Origin: Patescibacteria group bacterium
GTDB taxonomy: Bacteria; Patescibacteriota; Minisyncoccia; Phycocordibacterales; UBA12079
Direction of reading: 5' to 3'
Assembly (NCBI GenBank): GCA_018817595.1
Contig: JAHITU010000031.1
Coordinates: 1 to 41,577, forward strand
Length of the DNA stretch: 41,577 nucleotides
A model generated the notes under the pieces. That model was not told where the DNA came from. It saw only the letters and a list, made by a program, of their open reading frames with translations, and did not search any database. Positions within the stretch are counted from its first letter, which is position 1; each line of letters opens with the position of its first letter. This document shows positions 30,998-38,801 of this stretch, piece by piece. A program made the translations under genes and the position numbers.

Positions 30998-32701
30998 CTA
31001 TTTTAGATATTCTGGTGTATGAATATTCATCCACTCTAATAATTGTCTCATCACATATAAACCTCCAATAGTATTATGAACAGGTCCTTCTTCCATTATT
31101 ACTACAAAGGCATATTTAGGCTCGTCAGAAGGATAATAACCCAAAATCCAGGAGTTAACCCTGTCTTTCAAAACACCTCTTTCAGCTGTTCCTGTTTTAG
31201 CTGAAACATCTATAAAAGATAAATACAAACCTTTGGCAGTCCCATCGGTTACAGCCAATCGCATTCCATCTTTTACTACTTTGAAATATTCTTCGGGAAT
31301 ATTTAATTTTCTATAATCAGTTGATTCACCTTCTTTTTTAAGAATAGTGGGTTTCAATAATTTTCCTTCATTGGCGATAGTAGAAATAGCTCTCACTGCC
31401 TGTAATGGAGTCACTTGGAAACCATATTGTCCAATAGCAGTATGGTAAGTATTTCCAATTGACCATTCCTCTCCATCAAAATTCTCGGCTTTCCATTTAG
31501 GATTAGGAATCACACCCCTTTCTTCAATAAACCCTTCAACCCCTGTTTCTTCACTAAAACCAAATAATTTTATATATTCATTTATTTTTTCAATTCCAAG
31601 ACCGACTTGGTCTTTATATCCTCCCCCAATAGCATAAAAATAGACATCAGAAGAAACCGATAAAGCTTGTCTCATATCTGTCCAACCATGAGCTTTCCAG
31701 TCCTTAAAAACAGTTTGCTTATCTTCGAAATAGGGATTTTGAATAGAGATAGAACCCGAACTATAAATTGATTTGTAGGGACTAATTATTTCCTCATTCA
31801 ATGCCGCTACAGATAAAAATGGTTTTACAATTGACCCAGGAGTGTAAAGTCCCATGGTTGCCCTACTTAAATATGGTTTTTGTTGATCTAAATTAAATTT
31901 TGCAATTGTTTCTTTATCTTCCCCATCTGACATTATTTTCAAATCAAATTCAGGATAAGAAACCATAGCTAAAATTTCACCATTTTGAACGTTCATCAAA
32001 ACAGCAGCTCCTCCTTTGAAATCAACATTTTTAGCCAATGATTCCATATAACCATAAAGAGCATTTTGTATTTTAGCATCCACTGACAAAATTACAGATT
32101 CTCCACACTCAGGAAACTTAATTGAAGACTCTGAAATTATATTAAAAGAAGCATCTTCTTCTATAATTTTTAATCCATTTTCTCCACTCATTTTTTCATT
32201 AAAAAAGCTTTCTACTCCTGATTTTCCAATATAATCAGTTTGATAATAATTTCCTGAACTATCTTTAAGAGGATATCCTACATAACCCAATATATGAGCC
32301 AATCCCTTATAATCAGAATACTCTCTCTTGAAAAATTCTTGGTCCTCTTTTTTTTGAGGAGAATTCCAAACCAACTCTTCCCCATTTCTATCATAAATGA
32401 TTCCTCTTTCAGAAAAAATAATAGAATGTTTTAGGCGATTATTATCCCCTTTTGAAGAAAAGAATGCTCCTTGGGTTATCTGTAAATTTTTGACCCTGAA
32501 AGAAAACAAAATTAAAATACACATAAAAAAACAACCTAATAAAAAAATGGTTCTTCTAGAAATAGTTTTTTCTATTTGACCTTCAAACTGAAAAGTATCA
32601 AAATCAGGTAAATTACTAGAATCTAAAAAAATATCATCAGGGGTAATATCAACCTGATTTCTTCTTCCCAAAAATCTTCTTTTAAAGTTTCTTAAAAACA
32701 T
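30998..32701 (-). CDS. mrdA: Penicillin-binding protein 2 (peptidoglycan D,D-transpeptidase)
   Basis: 567 aa. A cytoplasmic basic N-terminus, one transmembrane helix near 50-67, then a PBP dimerisation/pedestal domain and the transpeptidase domain. Catalytic motifs: SxxK at S290-x-x-K293 (YTPGSIVKPF), S350-S-D352 (SVSSDVYFYAIG) and KTG in SAKTGTAERG near 505. The enzyme crosslinks peptidoglycan during cell elongation. It lies in the order mreB-mreC-mreD-like-mrdA, so it belongs to the elongasome operon. RodA is not present in the window. Confidence 0.92.
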   Translation of the reverse strand: MFLRNFKRRFLGRRNQVDITPDDIFLDSSNLPDFDTFQFEGQIEKTISRRTIFLLGCFFMCILILFSFRVKNLQITQGAFFSSKGDNNRLKHSIIFSERGIIYDRNGEELVWNSPQKKEDQEFFKREYSDYKGLAHILGYVGYPLKDSSGNYYQTDYIGKSGVESFFNEKMSGENGLKIIEEDASFNIISESSIKFPECGESVILSVDAKIQNALYGYMESLAKNVDFKGGAAVLMNVQNGEILAMVSYPEFDLKIMSDGEDKETIAKFNLDQQKPYLSRATMGLYTPGSIVKPFLSVAALNEEIISPYKSIYSSGSISIQNPYFEDKQTVFKDWKAHGWTDMRQALSVSSDVYFYAIGGGYKDQVGLGIEKINEYIKLFGFSEETGVEGFIEERGVIPNPKWKAENFDGEEWSIGNTYHTAIGQYGFQVTPLQAVRAISTIANEGKLLKPTILKKEGESTDYRKLNIPEEYFKVVKDGMRLAVTDGTAKGLYLSFIDVSAKTGTAERGVLKDRVNSWILGYYPSDEPKYAFVVIMEEGPVHNTIGGLYVMRQLLEWMNIHTPEYLK

Positions 32702-32707
32702 AATAAT

Positions 32708-32911
32708 AAATTAGTCGAAAGTCTGTAAAGTCCTTAAAGTCGAAAGTCGTTTTTTTAAAAACTTGCGGAGCAAATTTTTGTTGTTTCTGGATCGCTTCGC
32801 TATGGCTCACGAAAACGAATCACTAAAGTGATTCGTTACGGATTTTGGCTTCGCCAAAATCCGTGACGTTTGACTTTATAGACTTTATAGACTTTATGGA
32901 CTTTTGACTCT
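32708..32911 (-). repeat. Inverted-repeat spacer block containing a second-family element
   Basis: Outer units AGTCGAAAGTCTGTAAAGTCC on one side and GACTTTATAGACTTTATAG, ACTTTATGGACTTTTGACTC on the other. Inside are the hairpin remnant AACTTGCGGAGCAAATTTTT and copy B of the second multi-hairpin family at 32784-32865. It runs from the mreD-like stop to just before the mrdA start. Confidence 0.7.
32784..32865 (+). repeat. Multi-hairpin element of the second family, copy B
   Basis: Box TTTCTGGATCGC (32784-32795); box CGAAAACGA (32810-32818) opening the hairpin AACGAATCACT / AGTGATTCGTT; box CGTTACG (32834-32840) opening the perfect hairpin ACGGATTTTGGC / GCCAAAATCCGT. Boxes match copy A at 28476, while the stems are unrelated. 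Confidence 0.6.
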
Positions 32912-33175
32912 CTATACCCTTAACTGCTTACGGACCGACTCACTAAAAATAAAAAAGATAACAAGAGAAACAAAAAATACAGGCAACCCTAAAAATAAAT
33001 CTCTTTCAATAAAATAAAATATATCATAAATAAGAGCCAATATTAAACCTTCATAATAATAGTTAATTTTAATAAATCCTAAAATAAATAATACAGCCAA
33101 AAGCCACCAAGGTAAAATAAAAATACCTAGAAACAAACACAAAGTAATTATTATTCTTGTCTTATCTGCACCCAT
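32912..33175 (-). CDS. Small polytopic membrane protein in the mreD position
   Basis: 87 aa with three hydrophobic segments (about 8-24, 27-55 and 62-80) and short charged ends. The start overlaps the end of mreC by 25 nt, so the genes are tightly coupled. MreD proteins are about 160 aa with 5-6 helices; this one is about half that length. Position between mreC and mrdA makes it the probable functional equivalent, a reduced MreD, but sequence alone does not prove it. Confidence 0.6.
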   Translation of the reverse strand: MGADKTRIIITLCLFLGIFILPWWLLAVLFILGFIKINYYYEGLILALIYDIFYFIERDLFLGLPVFFVSLVIFFIFSESVRKQLRV

Positions 33176-33951
33176 CTTAATTCAAAAATATTTACAGGAC
33201 TTTTAAACAAAATAGTTTCAAAAGGATCCTCTGGATTCATAATTATCTCTTCGACTACTCCTAGAACATTCAAATTTTCTTCTGGGAAAGTAACAAAATC
33301 ACCTCTTTCTATATTAGTTCCTTGAGGTAATCTTATTTCAAAAACTCCATCCCCTTTACCTTCAGCAATGGTTAATATTTTATTAAAACCAATCACAACC
33401 TCTATTTTGTCTTTAGGAAAAGAATATAGTCTAACTTTTGAAGATTTTTTAAATACTTCTTCAATTTCACCAATAATTATATCTTCCCCAGCAAACACCT
33501 TATCCCCTTTTTTAATTTCATTCTCTAACCCCACATCAATTATTAAAGAATTATAAATAGATAAACCAGGTTTTAAAATAACATTTGCCAAAATTAAATT
33601 AGATTCTAATTCAGTCCTTCCCAACATTTTCTTTAAAGCTAAATTCTCTTGTAATATTAATTTTTTATTAATTAAAATTAATTCATTCTTAGAGAGATTA
33701 TCTTTAAGTAATTTATTTTCTCTTAATAAATTCTCTTTTGAATCAAGAAAGGAAAAGAAGTCACTGACTAATTCACTAGAATTAGTTTTTAGATTTGAAA
33801 TTGGTTTAACAATAAAGCTTAAAGGTTTGTTAAGAAAAGATAATTTCCCAAAAAAGAATAGTAGGAATAACAATAAAAAAAATAAGAATATTGTTCCATT
33901 TTTTTTAAAATTATTTTTTTTGTTATTCTTTGAGAGATATACCATCATCAT
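33151..33951 (-). CDS. mreC: Rod-shape-determining protein MreC
   Basis: 266 aa. Lys/Asn-rich N-terminus, one transmembrane helix near 20-38, a coiled coil at about 70-110 (LLRENKLLKDNLSKNELILI), then the beta-rich MreC domain with ANVILKPGLSIYNSLIIDVG, KKGDKVFAGEDIIIGEIEEV and a C-terminal VTFPEENLNVLGVVEEI. It links MreB to PBP2 outside the membrane. The start overlaps the last 29 nt of mreB; three successive Met codons (33951, 33948, 33945) are possible starts. Part of the elongasome operon. Confidence 0.88.
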   Translation of the reverse strand: MMMVYLSKNNKKNNFKKNGTIFLFFLLLFLLFFFGKLSFLNKPLSFIVKPISNLKTNSSELVSDFFSFLDSKENLLRENKLLKDNLSKNELILINKKLILQENLALKKMLGRTELESNLILANVILKPGLSIYNSLIIDVGLENEIKKGDKVFAGEDIIIGEIEEVFKKSSKVRLYSFPKDKIEVVIGFNKILTIAEGKGDGVFEIRLPQGTNIERGDFVTFPEENLNVLGVVEEIIMNPEDPFETILFKSPVNIFELRWVQIRQE

Positions 33952-35002
33952 CTTGAATTAAAACTTCCCTAAAACTATCTATATCCTCCAAAACAACCCC
34001 TGTTCCTCTTGCCACTGCTGTCAATGGGTTATCTACTACATAGACAGGAACTTTTATTACGTCAGCCAATAATTTGTCTAAATTCTTAATTAAAGCACCT
34101 CCTCCTGAAAGATAAACTCCTCGATTTAAAATGTCAGCTACTATTTCTGGAGGAGTCATTTCCAAAACTTGTTTTACTCCATCCAATAACAAAACAAGAG
34201 ATTGAGAAATAGCTTTTCTAATATGAGTATCATTTATTTTTATTTCTTTAGGTAAACCTGAAATCAAATCCCTGCCTCGCATAGTTGTTTCTAAAGGAAC
34301 ATCTAAAGGAATAGCCGAACAAATATCAATTTTTAACCTTTCAGCTGTTTTTTCCCCAATCAAAATTTTAAATTTAGATCTTACATATTGAATAATATCA
34401 TCGTTAAATCTATCCCCAGCAATTCTCATATTTTTGGAATTCACAACCCCGCCCAAAGACATAATAGCGATATCTGTTGTTCCTCCTCCAATATCAATAA
34501 CTACAGAACCAATAGCATCCTTGATAGGTAGTCGGCTACCAATAGCAGCTACCATAGGTTCTTCGATAAGATGAACTTCTCTGGCTCCGGCATTTCTTAC
34601 AGCATCTCGTACGGCTCTAGTTTCTACATTGGTAATTCCTGAAGGTACCCCCACGACTACGCGAGGCCCAATAATTTTTCTAGAATTTCCTTGTGCCTTG
34701 TTTAAAAGATAAGCAATCATTTCTTCTGTTACTTCGAAGTCTGAAATTACTCCGTCCACCAAAGGTCTCACAGCCACAATATGCAAAGGAGTTCTCCCTA
34801 TCATATCTTGGGCTTGTTTCCCCACAGCCACAACTCTTCCAGTTTTTCTATTTAGGGCCACCACAGAAGGTTCATTTAGAACAATTCCTCTATCTTCTAC
34901 ATAAACCAAGGTATTTGCAGTACCTAAATCAATCCCAATATTATTTGAGAATAAATTTTTAAACTTTCTTTTCATTTTGTCGAAAAATTTTGGTTTTTGC
35001 AT
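33923..35002 (-). CDS. mreB: Rod-shape-determining protein MreB
   Basis: 359 aa. Actin-like ATPase: N-terminal basic patch, then phosphate 1 motif NNIGIDLGTANTLVYV near residues 20-35, RPLVDGVISDFEVTEEMI, connect/phosphate 2 VVIDIGGGTTDIAIMSLGG and adenosine motif GVYLSGGGALIKNLD near 305-319. It forms membrane-bound filaments that guide cell-wall synthesis, which suggests a non-coccoid cell. The amphipathic N-terminus (FFDKMKRKFKNLFSN) fits membrane binding. Follows proS by 6 nt. Confidence 0.96.
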   Translation of the reverse strand: MQKPKFFDKMKRKFKNLFSNNIGIDLGTANTLVYVEDRGIVLNEPSVVALNRKTGRVVAVGKQAQDMIGRTPLHIVAVRPLVDGVISDFEVTEEMIAYLLNKAQGNSRKIIGPRVVVGVPSGITNVETRAVRDAVRNAGAREVHLIEEPMVAAIGSRLPIKDAIGSVVIDIGGGTTDIAIMSLGGVVNSKNMRIAGDRFNDDIIQYVRSKFKILIGEKTAERLKIDICSAIPLDVPLETTMRGRDLISGLPKEIKINDTHIRKAISQSLVLLLDGVKQVLEMTPPEIVADILNRGVYLSGGGALIKNLDKLLADVIKVPVYVVDNPLTAVARGTGVVLEDIDSFREVLIQDDDGISLKE

Positions 35003-35008
35003 ATTATT

Positions 35009-36238
35009 TTACATTCCTAAAAGCTCTTCAATAGAAATAATTTTTGATCCTTGTTCATCTCTTTTTTTAATTTCTATTCCTCCGTTATCTAAAGATTTTT
35101 GGCTAATGACTAAACGATAAGGAATTCCTAATAAATCAGAGTCAGCAAACTTCTCCCCAGCGCTAACCTCTCTATCGTCAAATAAAACTTCTACTCCTTT
35201 TTCTGTTAATTGTTTGTAAATTTCCTCTGATTTTTCATCTTGACCTAAACTTAATAAATGAAATTTAAAAGGAGCGATTGATTCTGGCCAAACTAGACCT
35301 TTGTCGTCAGATAAAACCTCAACCACAGTCCCCATTAATCTTGTAATTCCCATACCATAAGAACCCATAAAAACAGGTTTCATTTCACCATCTTTGTCTT
35401 GATACAACAAACCCAATGGCTCTGAAAATTTATGTCCCAAAGTAAATATGTTTCCTGTTTCTATTGATTTTTTTTCAACTAATTTTTCTCTATCTAAGTC
35501 TAATTCTTTCAAAATATCATCAGTTAAAACTTCTTTATTAACTGCAATTTTTTTGTTTTCATCAACATAAATGGTGTCTTCACCTGCCTCCGAGATAGTT
35601 TGGAATTCATGTGAAAATTTAGAAAAAGTTCCCCCTGAAGCAAAAGTTAAATAGGTTATGTCTCCTAGACCAACTCTTTCAAAGACATTTTTGTAAGCTA
35701 TCTTAGAATTTTCATAGAAAACATTATGTTCCTCTTCATCTTTAGAAAATGAATATAGAGCCTTCCAAAAAAACTCTCGACCTCGCATTAAGCCGGATTT
35801 ACCTCTTAATTCATTCCTAAACATAGTTCTTACATCATACGGATATACAGGTAAATCTTTGTACGAACTAATAAAATTTTTCATTAAATTGGAAAAAGCT
35901 TCTTCATGAGTAAAAGCTAAACCTAAAGAAGTTCCGTTCTTAAGTTCTGTTTTAAACCAATTATCAACAACATCATCACTCCATCTATTGGTTTTTTCCC
36001 AAACTTCTTGCTTTTGTAGAGCTGTACTCTTTACCTGAATCCCCCCAATATTATTCATTTCTTCTTTTATGATTTCGGAAATTTTTTCAACAACTCTTAA
36101 ACCTAAAGGTAAAAGAGAATAGACACCTGTCATTTCTTTATTCACAAAACCAGCTCTAATTAAAAGTTGAGCATTTTTAGATACTTCATCTTTAGGAGCT
36201 TCTTTTCTTGTTTTTGTAAATAATTTAGATTGCTTCAT
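35009..36238 (-). CDS. proS: Prolyl-tRNA synthetase, short form without editing domain
   Basis: 409 aa. Class II motifs: motif 1 region YSLLPLGLRVVEKISEIIKE, motif 2 MFRNELRGKSGLMRGREFFW and motif 3 YGMGITRLMGTVVE, followed by the anticodon-binding domain (FHLLSLGQDEKSEEIYKQL, EVLFDDREVSAGEKFADSDL). The common bacterial enzyme has about 570 residues with an INS editing insertion between motifs 2 and 3; there is no room for it here, as in alphaproteobacterial and mitochondrial types. Mischarged Ala-tRNA(Pro) may need a separate deacylase. TATTAT lies 6 nt before the ATG (leaderless type). Confidence 0.95.
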   Translation of the reverse strand: MKQSKLFTKTRKEAPKDEVSKNAQLLIRAGFVNKEMTGVYSLLPLGLRVVEKISEIIKEEMNNIGGIQVKSTALQKQEVWEKTNRWSDDVVDNWFKTELKNGTSLGLAFTHEEAFSNLMKNFISSYKDLPVYPYDVRTMFRNELRGKSGLMRGREFFWKALYSFSKDEEEHNVFYENSKIAYKNVFERVGLGDITYLTFASGGTFSKFSHEFQTISEAGEDTIYVDENKKIAVNKEVLTDDILKELDLDREKLVEKKSIETGNIFTLGHKFSEPLGLLYQDKDGEMKPVFMGSYGMGITRLMGTVVEVLSDDKGLVWPESIAPFKFHLLSLGQDEKSEEIYKQLTEKGVEVLFDDREVSAGEKFADSDLLGIPYRLVISQKSLDNGGIEIKKRDEQGSKIISIEELLGM

Positions 36239-36350
36239 ATAGCTATAATATTACCTTATTATTACAATTTAATCAAAATTTTAAAATATCATCATTTTTT
36301 AAAAAATAGGAGTGTTAGAAGCACTCTAATTTTAAAAAAAATTTCCACGG

Positions 36351-36379
36351 TAGACAATTTAATCTTTTTTTTGTATAGT
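36351..36379 (+). promoter_or_regulatory. Probable promoter of the two-gene GKGP-repeat unit
   Basis: TAGACA (36351-36356), a 17-bp spacer and TATAGT (36374-36379). The leader would be about 45 nt and includes the ribosome-binding site. Confidence 0.5.
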
Positions 36380-36430
36380 TTAGACAGAAAAAAGTCCCTA
36401 ACAAATAATATTTTTATGGAGGTTTTAAAA

Positions 36431-36691
36431 ATGCCACAACCTTCCCAATGGAGAAGATTAGAAAAATTTAATCAACCCTTTATAGATGAGGATTCAAATA
36501 ACTTCATAGGAGACCGTCAATTTATTTCTGGGATTGAAACAGACAGGTTCAAAACCGAAGCAAGAGAAGCTCGCCCAGGTAATGGTCCTTGTGTTCATTA
36601 TTCCAATGGTATCCTTGTATATGTTCGTGATATAAGAGGTCTTGAGTATATTAGTTTAGAAGATCCCGAAAATTACGAAATGGAATTTTAA
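36431..36691 (+). CDS. 86-aa protein with one copy of a GKGP-type repeat domain
   Basis: 86 aa from the ATG at 36431, chosen because GGAGG (36419-36423) lies 7 nt upstream; a longer in-frame extension would run through the promoter. Residues about 28-86 (RPGNGPCVHYSNG, ILVYVRDIRGLEYISLEDPE, NYEMEF) align with both halves of the next gene's product around the common pattern G-x-GP...H/Y...(I/V)Y.R...(V/L)E.I.L..P..Y.(F/M)E. A small beta-rich domain is likely. The function is unknown. No signal peptide or membrane segment, so it is probably cytoplasmic. Confidence 0.65.
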   Translation: MPQPSQWRRLEKFNQPFIDEDSNNFIGDRQFISGIETDRFKTEAREARPGNGPCVHYSNGILVYVRDIRGLEYISLEDPENYEMEF

Positions 36692-36712
36692 AACTTTCAA
36701 TAAGGAGAAATC

Positions 36713-37102
36713 ATGGACACAGCAAAAAATCTTTTCACACATAAAAGCAAACATATTATCCCTGAAAGAGAGATTGATTATTTTTTGGAAATTGGGAGGA
36801 AACATTGCCTAGGTAAAGGTCCCAACACTCATCATGTAGGAAGACTCCTTATCTACAAGAGAGTAGATGGAGTAGAAAAGGTTATCCTGAAATACCCGAG
36901 AGAATACTGTTTTGAAGAAAAATCCCCGAAGACAATTATTTCCAGGAAGCAACAAATTTTTTTCCTACAAGTCGGCAAAAAAAACTGCTGGGGTAAAGGT
37001 CCTAATTTTTATTATCGTGGTTGTGATATGACATTCACCCGAAAAAACTGGGTGGAAAAGATTACCATCAACAATCTTGAGGAATATGAATTTGAAAATT
37101 AA
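36713..37102 (+). CDS. 129-aa protein with two GKGP-type repeat domains
   Basis: 129 aa. Two internal repeats of about 50 residues: DYFLEIGRKHCLGKGPNTHH followed by VGRLLIYKRVDGVEKVILKY and PREYCFEE (about 21-71), and IFFLQVGKKNCWGKGPNFYY followed by RGCDMTFTRKNWVEKITINN and LEEYEFEN (about 80-129). Each has the C-x-GKGPN motif, and both align with the product of the upstream gene. AAGGAG 6 nt before the ATG fixes the start. The gene follows its paralogue by 21 nt and ends before a strong terminator. The conserved Cys-x-Gly-Lys-Gly-Pro could be a binding loop; no known family is recognised. Confidence 0.65.
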   Translation: MDTAKNLFTHKSKHIIPEREIDYFLEIGRKHCLGKGPNTHHVGRLLIYKRVDGVEKVILKYPREYCFEEKSPKTIISRKQQIFFLQVGKKNCWGKGPNFYYRGCDMTFTRKNWVEKITINNLEEYEFEN

Positions 37103-37122
37103 ATTTTATTCCTCAAAACAAA

Positions 37123-37154
37123 AAGGTCTGGAAAGCTACTGCTTTCCAGACCTT
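37123..37154 (+). terminator. Terminator of the GKGP-repeat unit
   Basis: Perfect 14-bp stem AAGGTCTGGAAAGC / GCTTTCCAGACCTT with a 4-nt loop, then GTTTTA, 20 nt after the stop. Confidence 0.85.
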
Positions 37155-37200
37155 GTTTTAATTTTATTTAATTGGCATAAAATTATACCACAATATTTAT

Positions 37201-37235
37201 AAAAAATCGGAGAGGTTGAACCTCTCCGATTTTTT
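37201..37235 (-). terminator. secD terminator
   Basis: Perfect 17-bp stem around one central base (AAAAAATCGGAGAGGTT and complement), with six T at the 3' end on either strand. Between it and the secD stop, 37245-37298 is a degenerate repetition of TCCGCAT-like units. Confidence 0.85.
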
Positions 37236-37298
37236 ATATTAATATACTCCGCATTTTATCCACATCTCATCCGCATAACTTCCGCGTCCAGTCTGCAT

Positions 37299-38591
37299 TT
37301 ATTCCGCGCTTATTCCTGAACTAAATAAGAATTTTTTAAATCTTGAATCGCGTTTAGGACTAATTGCAAATAACAATGTTCGAGTAATTGAAATAGCAGT
37401 CAACATACTCACCAATACCCCTAATCCAAAAGTTAGAGCAAATCCCTCTACTAAAGAAGTTCCAAACCAGAACAAAATGACAGCGGTAATAATACTTGAA
37501 ATATTCGAATCTCGGATACTCAACCAAGCTCGAGAAAATCCTTCACTAATAGCAGATGCAATATCTCTTCCGTCTTTTAGTTCTTCTTTTATTCTTTCAA
37601 AGATCAAAACATTTGCATCAACAGCCATTCCAATAGATAAGATAAATCCTGCAATTCCAGCAGAGGTTAGAGTAACAGGAATTAATTTAAAGATTGCCAT
37701 CAAAACTGAAATATAAATAATTAAAGAAATAGAAGCTAATAATCCTGGAACTCTGTACCATAGAACCAAGAAAATAATTACAGCTAATAAACCATAGAGA
37801 CCAGCTGTAACACCTTTGGTCAAAGTGTCTTCTCCAATAGAAGCTCCAATAGTTTGAGTTGAAATTAACTCAATAGGTACAGGCAAAGCTCCGTAATTAA
37901 TATCCCTAACAAGTAATTTTGCTTCTTGAGGTGTAAATCCTCCAGCAATTTGGGCTTTACCATCCTTAATTTCATCTTGAATCACAGGAGTTGAAATAGG
38001 AGCATTATCCAAGAAGATAGCTAAAATTTTCCCAATATTTTCTTTTGTTACTTTAGCAAAAAGCTCTTTGCCTTCATCACTAAAATCCAAAAGAACAATC
38101 GGTTCACCAGAAGTTGAGTTAAACTGTAATTGGGCTTTATCAATCATTCTTCCTGTAATTCCTGTACTTTCGAACTCTACCATTGGTTCTTCAGTATCTC
38201 CTATAACTTCTCTGGCTAATTTAAATTCTAACAAAGGAGTTTGTCCTATCATTTCTACAGCTATGTTGATATCTGTTACTCCTGGAAGTTCAACAATTAA
38301 TCTTTGTTCTTTGGAACTATCTTCTGAACTTGATTTTTCTGTTTGTACCAATGGTTCTGATACACCAAAAAGATTAGTTCTTCTCTCAATAACATCCCTC
38401 AAAGAATCCATAGAATCTTTTATTTCGTTGGTATTTAAATCTGAAACATCTGCTTTATAAACAAGATGTGTCCCTCCTGCTATATCCAATCCAAATTTAT
38501 ACGGAAATTTAGTCTCTTCTGTTCTAAGAGCAAATAAAGTTATAAAAACGGCTATGGCTAAAATTATTATTGCTAAAATTCTGGTTTTCAT
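37299..38591 (-). CDS. secD: Protein translocase subunit SecD
   Basis: 430 aa, the compact form. An N-terminal helix (about 5-21) is followed by YKFGLDIAGGTHLVYKAD, the SecD signature region, then the periplasmic P1 domain with IVELPGVTDINIAVEMIGQT and ALPVPIELISTQTIGASIGE, and five C-terminal helices with AGFILSIGMAVDANVLIFER, the RND-type motif with key Asp and Glu/Arg. It uses the proton gradient to pull secreted proteins through SecYEG. SecF, normally adjacent or fused, is not downstream: a terminator follows directly. Confidence 0.93.
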   Translation of the reverse strand: MKTRILAIIILAIAVFITLFALRTEETKFPYKFGLDIAGGTHLVYKADVSDLNTNEIKDSMDSLRDVIERRTNLFGVSEPLVQTEKSSSEDSSKEQRLIVELPGVTDINIAVEMIGQTPLLEFKLAREVIGDTEEPMVEFESTGITGRMIDKAQLQFNSTSGEPIVLLDFSDEGKELFAKVTKENIGKILAIFLDNAPISTPVIQDEIKDGKAQIAGGFTPQEAKLLVRDINYGALPVPIELISTQTIGASIGEDTLTKGVTAGLYGLLAVIIFLVLWYRVPGLLASISLIIYISVLMAIFKLIPVTLTSAGIAGFILSIGMAVDANVLIFERIKEELKDGRDIASAISEGFSRAWLSIRDSNISSIITAVILFWFGTSLVEGFALTFGLGVLVSMLTAISITRTLLFAISPKRDSRFKKFLFSSGISAE

Positions 38592-38595
38592 AGAT

Positions 38596-38745
38596 ATGTA
38601 GTTAAAAGTTTGTAACCTACCTGCCCACGCCTACCGACGCGCAGGGGCAGGCAAGAGTTAAAAGTTTATTAAACAAAAGATAAAAAATTGTCCCCCTACA
38701 GAGGATCACCCGTCAGGGTAACAAATTTTTTTGACTTTTGACTTG
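38596..38745 (-). repeat. Inverted-repeat spacer block with GC island between rseP and secD
   Basis: AGTTAAAAGTTTGTAA and GAGTTAAAAGTTTATT units flank a GC island (38615-38653) of CCTGCCCACGCC / GGGGCAGGC pieces. Then an imperfect hairpin TTGTCCCCC ... AGGGTAACAA, and TTTTTTTGACTTTTGACTTG units follow. About 200 bp to the rseP stop with no gene. Confidence 0.65.
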
Positions 38746-38801
38746 TTTATTAATTTATTAATAAACGGATTATAGCTTAAATAAAGAAAAAATCCAAATT
38801 C

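Noticed and set aside
36230-36430. 67-codon N-terminal extension of the 86-aa gene
   Set aside because: It overlaps the proS start, the probable promoter and the ribosome-binding site, and does not resemble the repeat domain; the SD-supported ATG at 36431 is preferred.
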